DNA of 64,000 nucleotides from Bifidobacterium breve DSM 20213 = JCM 1192. Lineage in GTDB: Bacteria > Actinomycetota > Actinomycetes > Actinomycetales > Bifidobacteriaceae. A program made the translations under genes and the position numbers. The stretch lies in the NCBI RefSeq assembly GCF_001025175.1, contig NZ_AP012324.1:930001-994000 (forward strand), written 5' to 3'. This document shows, piece by piece, positions 8,917 through 17,005 of this stretch (its first letter is position 1; every line of letters begins with the position of its first letter). The notes below the pieces were generated by a model. That model ran no database searches and had not been told where the DNA came from. It saw only the letters and a list, made by a program, of their open reading frames with translations.

Positions 8917-9789
8917 TCACTTCACCAAATTGGTGAGTTCTCCGAGATTGAGCTCGAAGCTGACGCCGCGATCCTCGAAGTGAGGTTGGTTGCGCGTGCT
9001 TTCCATTGCATGACGCACGAACTCGCCGGCAATCTCAGCAGACTCGGCCAGTCCGCGACCGGCCATCACCGCACCGCACAGGGCGGAAGCGAATGCATCG
9101 CCCGTGCCGTGAATCATGTACGGCAGCTTGTCATGTGCCAGTTCGATCTTGCCGGTAACACCAGTGGAGGCGCTGGCCACATAGTTGATGATCTTGCCGT
9201 CGCCATGGTCGATGCCCTTCAACACCACGTTCTTCGCGCCAAGCTCCAGTAGCGCGCCCAACAGCTCGTCAACCGTGGCTTCATCGATATCCTGACCGGG
9301 GTAGTCGCGCTTGGTCAGAATGCTCGCTTCAGTCAGGTTCGGCATCAGCACATCGGCGCCGTCGGCCAGCGCACCCATCGCCTCGCACAGTTCCGGCGTA
9401 TACGTGGGATACATTTCACCGGCGTCGCCCATCACCGGGTCGACCAAACGTAGCGCATTCGGATATTCGCGGTAGAGACGCTGAATAATCGCCACCTGAT
9501 CGGGGGAGCCCAGGAATCCCGAGTACACGCCGTCAAGCTCAACGTCTTCTTTCTGCCAGGCATCCAGATAGCCGGAGAGGATATCCGTGGTGTCATGGAA
9601 GGTGAACACCGCGTACTTCGTGTGTGCGGAGAACAGGGCGGTCGGCACCGGGCAGACATCGCAGCCGGCTGCCGAAAGAATCGGAATCGCGGCGGTCAGC
9701 GAGCACTTGCCATAGCCACACATGTCATGCACGGCGGCCACGCGCGGGATGTACTTCGGGTCGCGGTCGTACAACGTAACGTCGGACAC
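8917..9789 (-). CDS. pdxY: pyridoxamine/pyridoxal kinase (ribokinase-like)
   Basis: The 290-residue protein belongs to the PfkB/ribokinase superfamily in its pyridoxal-kinase branch. It has the start AAVHDMCGYGKCSLTAAIPIL, the motif LRLVDPVMGD, MPNLTEAS, and the anion hole HGTGDAFASAL near residue 235, whose Asp is the catalytic base. It phosphorylates B6 vitamers in salvage. Lactic and bifidobacterial homologues are often annotated as pyridoxamine kinase. The hydroxymethylpyrimidine kinase ThiD is a related alternative, but the HDMCGYGKCSLT start fits PdxK/PdxY better. It reads away from the 600-bp non-coding stretch that precedes metY. Confidence 0.85.
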   Translation of the reverse strand: MSDVTLYDRDPKYIPRVAAVHDMCGYGKCSLTAAIPILSAAGCDVCPVPTALFSAHTKYAVFTFHDTTDILSGYLDAWQKEDVELDGVYSGFLGSPDQVAIIQRLYREYPNALRLVDPVMGDAGEMYPTYTPELCEAMGALADGADVLMPNLTEASILTKRDYPGQDIDEATVDELLGALLELGAKNVVLKGIDHGDGKIINYVASASTGVTGKIELAHDKLPYMIHGTGDAFASALCGAVMAGRGLAESAEIAGEFVRHAMESTRNQPHFEDRGVSFELNLGELTNLVK

Positions 9790-9922
9790 TAGAAAACTCC
9801 AATCAATCAGACGGATGTCACATAATCACAGTTGACACTAGTCTGTAGGGATACGGACACGCTAACCGGTATTCATCTGGTGAGGTTCCGTCGCCGAATT
9901 CAACAGATCGCTCAAACTCCTA

Positions 9923-10153
9923 GCGACAGAAATCTTGGAAATAAAACCATCCACCCCAAAATTCCGTTGCTGGTTCCATCTGAGCGACAGAAATTCCGGA
10001 AATCATCCCTGATTCCCTGAATTGCTGTCGTTGAATCCGTCTCAGTGGCAGAAATTTCGGAAATAAACCCATTCGTCCTGAAATTCTGTCGCTGACGTCA
10101 CCTCAGTGACAGGATTCCAGGAAATTGAGGATGATTTCCTAGATTTCTGTCGC
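9923..10153. repeat. array of four imperfect hairpin units with an exact 61-bp period
   Basis: Units begin at 9923, 9984, 10045 and 10106. Each opens with a form of GCGACAGAAAT followed by GGAAAT and closes about 45 bp later with a form of AATTcTGTCGC, so every unit can fold into a long hairpin. Units are diverged in the loops but keep the arms. This fills much of the 612-bp gap between pdxY and metY; no open frame of interest is present there. The arms are longer than a CRISPR repeat palindrome and there are no constant repeats with unique spacers, so it is not a CRISPR array. Confidence 0.8.
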
Positions 10154-10323
10154 GAAGAGACGTGGAAGTGTCTCGGCGTGTCGTGAGATTTTTGATGACT
10201 ATTTTGCCCGACGTAACCGCCTCATATCCCAATGATTCCAAGGGTTTATAAGGGTCTATAGGCAACCCCGATAACGCTCAGCTTGCGACATGCACCTTGA
10301 GCGTCGTAACTTCATAACCAACA

Positions 10324-10362
10324 CCTTGCCAACCGCCCGAACACGGCAGGCGGGTGGCAAGG
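10324..10362 (+). promoter_or_regulatory. inverted repeat in the metY leader
   Basis: CCTTGCC-CCGCC pairs with GGCGG-GGCAAGG across a 10-nt loop, about 40 bp before the metY start. No T-run follows, so it is not a standard terminator. It could be an operator or an RNA structure in the 5' leader. I do not recognise it as a known riboswitch class. Confidence 0.45.
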
Positions 10363-10401
10363 AAAATATCCTCGCGACCTAGCACAACCAAGGAGAATAC
10401 C

Positions 10402-11718
10402 ATGGCCGAGACCAACAAGAAGTACCGTTTTGAGACCCTGCAGCTGCATGTGGGTCAGGAGCAGGCCGACCCGGCCACCGACTCCCGCGCGGTCCCGATC
10501 TACGCCACCACCAGCTACGTCTTCCACAACTTCGACCACGCCGAGGCCCGTTTCGGCCTCGCTGACCCGGGCAACATCTACGGCCGTCTGACCAACACCA
10601 CCCAGGGCGTCTTCGAGGACCGCATCGCCGCCCTTGAAGGTGGCACCGCCGGTCTGGCCGTCGCTTCCGGCGCCGCCGCCGTCGAATACGCCGTGCGCAA
10701 CATCACCCAGTCCGGTGACCACATCGTCGCCGCCAAGAACATCTACGGCGGTACCTTCAACCTGCTGCGCCACACCCTGCCGCGCGACGGCATCACCACC
10801 ACCTTCGTCTCCGCCGAGAACCCGCAGGAGTTCGAGGACGCCATCCAGGAGAATACCAAGCTCGTCTACTTCGAGACCTTCGGCAACCCGAACGCCGACC
10901 TGCCGGACTTCGAAGCCATCTCCGAAATCGCCCACAAGCACAACCTGCCGGTGATTGTGGACAACACCTTCGCCACCCCGTACCTGTTCCGCCCGCTGGA
11001 GCACGGCGCTGACGTCGTGGTCGAGTCCGCCACCAAGTTCATCGGCGGCCACGGCACCACCCTCGGCGGTGTGATCGTCGAAGGCGGCAAGTTCGACTGG
11101 AACGCCGTTCCGGGCAAGTTCCCGACTCTGACCGAGCCTGATCCCTCCTATCACGGCCTGAACTTCTACGAGGCCCTCGGCGGAGCCGCCTTTGTGACCC
11201 GCGTCCGCGCCATTCTGCTGCGCGACACCGGCGCCACCCTGTCTCCGTTCGCTGCCTTCCTGCTGCTGCAGGGCACCGAGACCCTGTCCCTGCGCGTCGA
11301 GCGCCACGTTCAGAACGCGCTGAAGGTCGTCGAGTACCTGCAGACCGTGCCAGAAGTCGAGTCCGTCTCCCACCCGTCCATCGAGGGCCGTCCGGACCAC
11401 GCCCTGTACGAGAAGTACTTCCCGAACGGAGCCGGCTCCATCTTCACCTTCGACATCAAGGGTGGCAAGGACGCGGCTCGCGTGTTCATCGACAACCTGC
11501 ACCTGTTCTCCCTGCTGGCCAACGTGGCCGACGCCAAGTCGCTGGTCATCCACCCGGCTTCCACCACCCACTCCCAGGAGACCCTGGAAGAGCTGGAGGA
11601 CCAGGGCATCCACCAGGGCACCATCCGCCTGTCCATCGGCACCGAGAACATCGAGGACATCCTCGACGATCTGAAGGGCGGCTTCGAAGCCCTTCGCGCT
11701 TCCGGCTTGGCCAAGTGA
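10402..11718 (+). CDS. metY: O-acetylhomoserine sulfhydrylase (O-acetylhomoserine aminocarboxypropyltransferase)
   Basis: This PLP enzyme of the Cys/Met metabolism family makes homocysteine from O-acetylhomoserine and sulfide. The 438-residue length matches MetY rather than the shorter MetB/MetC (about 380-400). Features are [19 protein letters not shown] (phosphate-binding Tyr/Arg), [22 protein letters not shown] with the PLP aspartate, and [13 protein letters not shown] with the Schiff-base lysine. The ATG at 10402 follows AAGGAG by 6 nt. Codon use is strongly biased to C-ending codons, suggesting high expression. The leader carries an inverted repeat and, further up, a four-hairpin array. 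A terminator follows at 11831. Confidence 0.93.
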   Translation: MAETNKKYRFETLQLHVGQEQADPATDSRAVPIYATTSYVFHNFDHAEARFGLADPGNIYGRLTNTTQGVFEDRIAALEGGTAGLAVASGAAAVEYAVRNITQSGDHIVAAKNIYGGTFNLLRHTLPRDGITTTFVSAENPQEFEDAIQENTKLVYFETFGNPNADLPDFEAISEIAHKHNLPVIVDNTFATPYLFRPLEHGADVVVESATKFIGGHGTTLGGVIVEGGKFDWNAVPGKFPTLTEPDPSYHGLNFYEALGGAAFVTRVRAILLRDTGATLSPFAAFLLLQGTETLSLRVERHVQNALKVVEYLQTVPEVESVSHPSIEGRPDHALYEKYFPNGAGSIFTFDIKGGKDAARVFIDNLHLFSLLANVADAKSLVIHPASTTHSQETLEELEDQGIHQGTIRLSIGTENIEDILDDLKGGFEALRASGLAK

Positions 11719-11830
11719 GACGGCAGGAAGGCGCGCTGAGGCAGGAAGGGGAGCGGCGCTTATGGGGTGCGCCGCACAATGCAAAGGCACATGGGGGACC
11801 TTCCGTCCGATAACTTGACTCAAGGAGTAG

Positions 11831-11866
11831 AAAGCTCGCACTGACGTCATGCAGTGCGGGCTTTCT
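11831..11866 (+). terminator. rho-independent terminator downstream of metY
   Basis: AAAGCTCGCACTG pairs with CAGTGCGGGCTTT across a 7-nt loop, followed by CTT. It lies 112 bp after the metY stop. Confidence 0.75.
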
Positions 11867-11948
11867 TGCGTCTGCATGCCTCACACGACATGACCGCCGC
11901 CATAAAGTATGTGAGGCAAACGCACATTATCACCCAATTGCACATGTT

Positions 11949-11976
11949 GACAATCCGCGATATTTCGCCGATTGTC
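11949..11976 (+). promoter_or_regulatory. inverted repeat overlapping a -35-like box upstream of the ABC exporter
   Basis: GACAATC and GATTGTC form arms around a 14-nt centre, and TTGACA at 11947-11952 overlaps the left arm. A second, wider inverted pair (CCTCAC / GTGAGG) spans about 11879-11915. The 11867-12192 gap holds no gene; these look like regulator-binding sites for the exporter genes at 12193. Confidence 0.4.
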
Positions 11977-12192
11977 GGATGCCGTTGTCCGTTTTATATT
12001 CGGTCGGCCTCACACTGTTTGCGCAGAGGCACGAATAGAGTGAGACCTGAGACGACATAATCCTCAAGGATGAGGGCCGGCACACGGCCACTAGCCCAAT
12101 TCAGTCTGGCGCACGATGGGGCGCGCCGTTATTTCTTCATAAGTTGGAATCATCGTCCGGGCATAAGGCCCGGCCAAATATGGAGAGACATT

Positions 12193-13119
<927 letters not shown>

Positions 13120-13150
13120 CCCACGGAAAGCAAGAGAGTAGGACGAACCC

Positions 13151-15889
13151 ATGTTTTCCATCACAGTGAAACTCATGAAGAAAAGCGCCAGAATGCTGAT
13201 TCCGGCCGGCATCGCCATCCTGATCGGCACCGCGTTCATTGCGGCCACATTCCTGTTCGGTAACGCCATGAACGATTCCCTGGCCCGTCAGACCACCGCG
13301 CAGCTTGGCGGCGCGAACTATGTGATCAGCGTGGACTCCAGCGAGGGCCTGAACGAGCAGGAGCGGAATGACATCTACACTCGCACGGTGAACGACTTCC
13401 AACTCGACCGTATCCGCGCCACAGAAGGTGTCAAGGATGTGCGCGTCGAATCCTCGAGTTCCGTAACCGTGGCCAATGGCGATAAGCACGCCAGCAGCTA
13501 TGCCATCACCACCGCCGCACAGCGTGATCTGCTGCCGGTCAGCATCATTCAAGGCGACCAGCCGGTCGATGGCAACGAAATAGCATTGACTAAGTCCGTG
13601 GCCGATCAGCTTGGTGTCAAGGTGGGGGATAGCGTGACCGTGAACTCCCGTACCGCGCAGGCCGTAGCTTCGACGGGCTACGGTTCCGCCGGCAACGACA
13701 CTGCCGCTGATTCCGGTATGACCGTTCGCGTAGTGGGTATCACTGAAGATCCGAACGGCGCCTATGCGTACTACGGCGGAGCCTCAGTGCTTTCCGATAA
13801 CGTGATCACCGCGATGAACGGTATCGACGATTTCGGCAAACTCAATGTCTATCTTGTCTACCTCGATATCGACGATGCCGATCAGCCGTCCGCCGACGCC
13901 ACCGTGAAACAAATCGACAAGCTGCTGCCAAAACATTTCACCGTGCAATCCCGCGCAGCGATGGAAGAGGAATCCATCAAATCCGTGAGCAAGGGCGATA
14001 CGAGTATCACCACCATCTTCCTGCTGAGCTTCGGCATCCTCGCCATGCTGGTCGCGGCGCTCGTCATCGCCAACACTTTCCAAGTGCTCGTCGCCCAACG
14101 CCGTCGCACGCTTGCCTTGCTGCGCACCATCGGCGCGAACAAAGGCCAGCTGTATGTCTCCGTACTGTTCGAGGCTGGTCTGCTGGGACTCATCGCCTCC
14201 ATGCTGGGCGTGGGCCTCGGCATCGGACTGATGGCGGCGCTGTGCCAATCCGGCCTGATGAAAGCCACCGGCATGACCATGCGATTGGTGTTGTCCTGGC
14301 CGGCGTTCGTGGTGCCGATTGCGTTCGGCATCGCTATGACCGTGATCGCCTCGCTTGGCTCCGCACGTTCCGCCACCGCCGTGACTCCACTGGAAGCGCT
14401 GCGGCCCATCGAACTGAACGATACCCGTCGGGCCGGTAAGATCCGTGCCATACTTGCGGGTCTGTTGGTGCTCGTCGGCATCGGTCTGGCCGCATTCTCC
14501 GCCTGGCAGATGAACGAAAAGATCGCCGGACATGATTCGCTGGCCGACAAGCAGTATCCGATGGTACTGCTCGCCGCCATCGCCGGCTGCGCGCTGATCT
14601 TCCTCGGACTGGTGCTTTCCGCCACATTCTGGCTGCCGGTATTGATGCGCGGTGTGGGCGCGCTGGTTGCGTTTGCCGGGCCGTCCGCCAAGGTGGCGCA
14701 TGCGAACATCCAGAAGAATCCGCGCCGCGTGGCCGCCACCGGTGCCGCACTGCTTATCGGCGTGACGCTGGTCTCCACCATCGCCACCGGTGCCGCCAGC
14801 GCCAAGCAAACCATGAACGAGGCGCTGACCACGCGCTACAGCGTCGACATGATCGCGGCCGGTGCTGATATGACCAGCAAACAGGCCGATGAGGCCGCCA
14901 AGATTAAGGGCATTAAGGATAGTATCTACGCGCCGACTCGCATGATGAGCATGAAGGATGCCAATGGCAAGGATCTGAACGTACTCATCGTTGGCGTGGA
15001 TGGTGTTGACGCGCTGCGCAAAGTGGTGCGTGCCGACCTGTCCGGCGTGACCATCAGCGGTGACTCCGTACTTATGCCCAAGTATTCCGCTGCCACGGGC
15101 AAGGACATTCCGCTAGGTAAGAGCGTCACCTTCACCAGTGATGTATCCGGCTCGCAGACTGGTACAGCTGATGCTGCCGCGAGTGATACTGAGAACGATG
15201 GCGGACAATCCGATGGCGTGCAGACACTGACCCTCGCGCCGCAGAAGGTGGATTATCGTCGCATCTCAGCCAACTATGCCGCAGTCGCCTTCGTGGATGC
15301 CGGTCACTTCACCAACGGTGATGTAAAAGCGAACGGACATATCATGCTTATGCGTATCGACGCCGAAAGCGCGGACACCACGCTGAACGACGTATTCACC
15401 AACGTGCAGAATGCATTCTCCGCCAGTGCAGACATTGACGTGTCTGGTCCGGTGGCCGCACGCACGCAGTGGGAGACCATGATCAACGGCATGATGGCGT
15501 TGCTTGTCGGCTTGATTGCGGTGGCTGTGCTTATCGCACTGGTCGGTGTGGCGAACACGCTGAGTCTATCGGTGATCGAACGCACCCGCGAATCCGCCAC
15601 CCTGCGTGCCATCGGTATGACGCGCGGCCAGCTGCGGTGTTCGCTGGCAGTGGAGGCTTTACTGCTGTCGCTCGTCTCCGGCGTGGTGGGTGTGGTGCTG
15701 GGCACCCTGTTCGGCTGGCTTGGGTCCTATATGGTGTTCAGCCTGTATGGTGACACTGTATTCCCGTTCGAGTGGACTACCAACGGTGCCGTGCTTGGCG
15801 TGGCGGCGCTTGCCGCGCTGCTCGCCAGTGTTGCCCCCGCCCGCAGAGCCGTCAAGACGCCGCCCGTCGAGGCTTTGGCTGAGGCCTAG
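13151..15889 (+). CDS. FtsX/MacB-type ABC transporter permease (DUF214 family)
   Basis: The 912-residue protein has the duplicated FtsX layout: an N-terminal membrane helix near residues 17-40, a large extracytoplasmic domain, a three-helix FtsX block around residues 290-420, a central hydrophobic pair, a second extracytoplasmic domain, and a C-terminal FtsX block around residues 775-905. The second block contains the family motif RTRESATLRAIGMTRGQL, echoed in the first by RRTLALLRTIGANKGQL. It pairs with the ATPase directly upstream. Proteins of this kind export or signal through the envelope rather than import. A strong hairpin follows. Confidence 0.92.
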   Translation: MFSITVKLMKKSARMLIPAGIAILIGTAFIAATFLFGNAMNDSLARQTTAQLGGANYVISVDSSEGLNEQERNDIYTRTVNDFQLDRIRATEGVKDVRVESSSSVTVANGDKHASSYAITTAAQRDLLPVSIIQGDQPVDGNEIALTKSVADQLGVKVGDSVTVNSRTAQAVASTGYGSAGNDTAADSGMTVRVVGITEDPNGAYAYYGGASVLSDNVITAMNGIDDFGKLNVYLVYLDIDDADQPSADATVKQIDKLLPKHFTVQSRAAMEEESIKSVSKGDTSITTIFLLSFGILAMLVAALVIANTFQVLVAQRRRTLALLRTIGANKGQLYVSVLFEAGLLGLIASMLGVGLGIGLMAALCQSGLMKATGMTMRLVLSWPAFVVPIAFGIAMTVIASLGSARSATAVTPLEALRPIELNDTRRAGKIRAILAGLLVLVGIGLAAFSAWQMNEKIAGHDSLADKQYPMVLLAAIAGCALIFLGLVLSATFWLPVLMRGVGALVAFAGPSAKVAHANIQKNPRRVAATGAALLIGVTLVSTIATGAASAKQTMNEALTTRYSVDMIAAGADMTSKQADEAAKIKGIKDSIYAPTRMMSMKDANGKDLNVLIVGVDGVDALRKVVRADLSGVTISGDSVLMPKYSAATGKDIPLGKSVTFTSDVSGSQTGTADAAASDTENDGGQSDGVQTLTLAPQKVDYRRISANYAAVAFVDAGHFTNGDVKANGHIMLMRIDAESADTTLNDVFTNVQNAFSASADIDVSGPVAARTQWETMINGMMALLVGLIAVAVLIALVGVANTLSLSVIERTRESATLRAIGMTRGQLRCSLAVEALLLSLVSGVVGVVLGTLFGWLGSYMVFSLYGDTVFPFEWTTNGAVLGVAALAALLASVAPARRAVKTPPVEALAEA

Positions 15890-15917
15890 TGGCCCGGTCA
15901 TAGTCTAAGAGCGAAGA

Positions 15918-15952
15918 GATAGGTCTATTCGTATGCTGCGAATAGACCTATC
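15918..15952. terminator. 14-bp perfect hairpin after the ABC permease
   Basis: GATAGGTCTATTCG pairs perfectly with CGAATAGACCTATC across a 7-nt loop. It lies 29 bp after the permease stop. There is no T-run, so termination is likely but not certain; it adjoins the larger palindrome at 15959. Confidence 0.55.
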
Positions 15953-15958
15953 TGCCTT

Positions 15959-16132
15959 GAAAGAGGTACATTCGTTCCTTTACAGAAAGCTATCTGCTTT
16001 CAAAGGGGTACCGGATATACGAAAACGCGAGTACAACCGTTGGAATTGCAATGATCGTACTCGTGTTATCAGGTCTCGGATATCTCTCTGAAAGCAGATA
16101 GCTTTCTGCAGAAAGGCGAATGTACCTCTTTC
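15959..16132. repeat. 174-bp nested palindromic element
   Basis: The outer arms (15959-16002 and 16089-16132) are complementary over 16 bp (GAAAGAGGTACATTCG) and, after an 8-nt mismatch block, over a further 20 bp. The inner part has a CGAGTAC / GTACTCG pair near 16026-16060. The whole segment can form a long cruciform or RNA hairpin. It lies between convergent genes and encodes no convincing protein. It may be a MITE-like relic. Confidence 0.75.
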
Positions 16133-16177
16133 GAGGCGGATACCACTTGTTCTGCCGTATCGTGTGTATTGGGGAGG

Positions 16178-16984
16178 TCACACCAACCCGTTATCGTACG
16201 CAAAGACCACAGCCTGGACGCGGTCTCGGGCGTTGATTTTGGCCAGAATATGCGCCACATGGGTTTTGACCGTGGGCAAGGAGATGAAGAGCTTGTCCGC
16301 GATCTCCTGGTTGCTTAGACCATGGGCGATTTCCACCAGCACCTCACGTTCGCGATCTGTGAGCAGTTCCAGCTCGGGATCGGTATATGTGGGGTGTGCG
16401 GTGCCAATGCCGTTCGTCGAATCGGCACCCGTAGCTCCGACCGTTCCAGTAGTGTCGGCGACGCCGCAAGCATTGCCATTGAGACTTGCGTTCGAAACGC
16501 CGCCACTCAACGACCCATGCTGCGCATAGCCGTCTTGCATCATTTTCTCGATCAGGCGCTTGGTGGCTGAAGGCGCGATGATCGCATTGCCCTGGAACAC
16601 GGTGCGAATCGAATTGAGCAGCGTCTCCGGTTCGGTGTCTTTGAGCAGAAAACCCGAAGCGCCGGCATTGATGGCGGCCATCACATATTCATCCAAATCG
16701 AATGTGGTCAGGATGATCACACGGGTCGGCTGCGTGCCATCCGTGCCGGCGGTCAGCGAAGTAATACGGCGGGTGGCTTCGATGCCATCCATGCCCGGCA
16801 TGCGCACGTCCATCAACACCACATCGGGGTGCAGGGTCTCCGCCATCGTCACGGCCTCGGCGCCATCGGACGCCTGAGCGACCACTTCCATATCTTGCTG
16901 CGAGCCGATTACCATGGCGAAGCCGGCCCTCACCAGCTCCTGGTCGTCCGCAATGATCACGCGAATGCTTCTGCTCTCGTTCAT
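16178..16984 (-). CDS. NarL/LuxR-type response regulator with an extended linker
   Basis: The receiver domain (residues 1-125) has the acidic pair IIADDQ, phospho-acceptor Asp59 in VVLMDVRMPG, the Thr of ILTTFD and the Lys of FLLKD. The C-terminal LuxR helix-turn-helix reads LTDREREVLVEIAHGLSNQEIADKLFISLPTVKTHVAHI. Between them is a Gly/Ser/Asn/Thr-rich linker of about 55 residues, longer than the usual 15-25. ATG at 16984 follows TGGAGAGC and is preferred over one 9 bp upstream. It follows the sensor kinase gene with 21 bp between them, so the two form a two-component system. Confidence 0.93.
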   Translation of the reverse strand: MNESRSIRVIIADDQELVRAGFAMVIGSQQDMEVVAQASDGAEAVTMAETLHPDVVLMDVRMPGMDGIEATRRITSLTAGTDGTQPTRVIILTTFDLDEYVMAAINAGASGFLLKDTEPETLLNSIRTVFQGNAIIAPSATKRLIEKMMQDGYAQHGSLSGGVSNASLNGNACGVADTTGTVGATGADSTNGIGTAHPTYTDPELELLTDREREVLVEIAHGLSNQEIADKLFISLPTVKTHVAHILAKINARDRVQAVVFAYDNGLV

Positions 16985-17005
16985 GCTCTCCACTGTATCC
17001 GATTC

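Noticed and set aside
9923..10153. Repeat array considered as CRISPR
   Set aside because: Units are 61-bp imperfect hairpins with diverged copies, without constant repeats and unique spacers, and no cas genes are present.
10312..11877. Open frame of 521 codons on the minus strand opposite metY
   Set aside because: It is the antisense of a highly biased gene; no family motif, no ribosome site, Val/Gly/Leu-rich composition typical of mirrored GC-rich codons.
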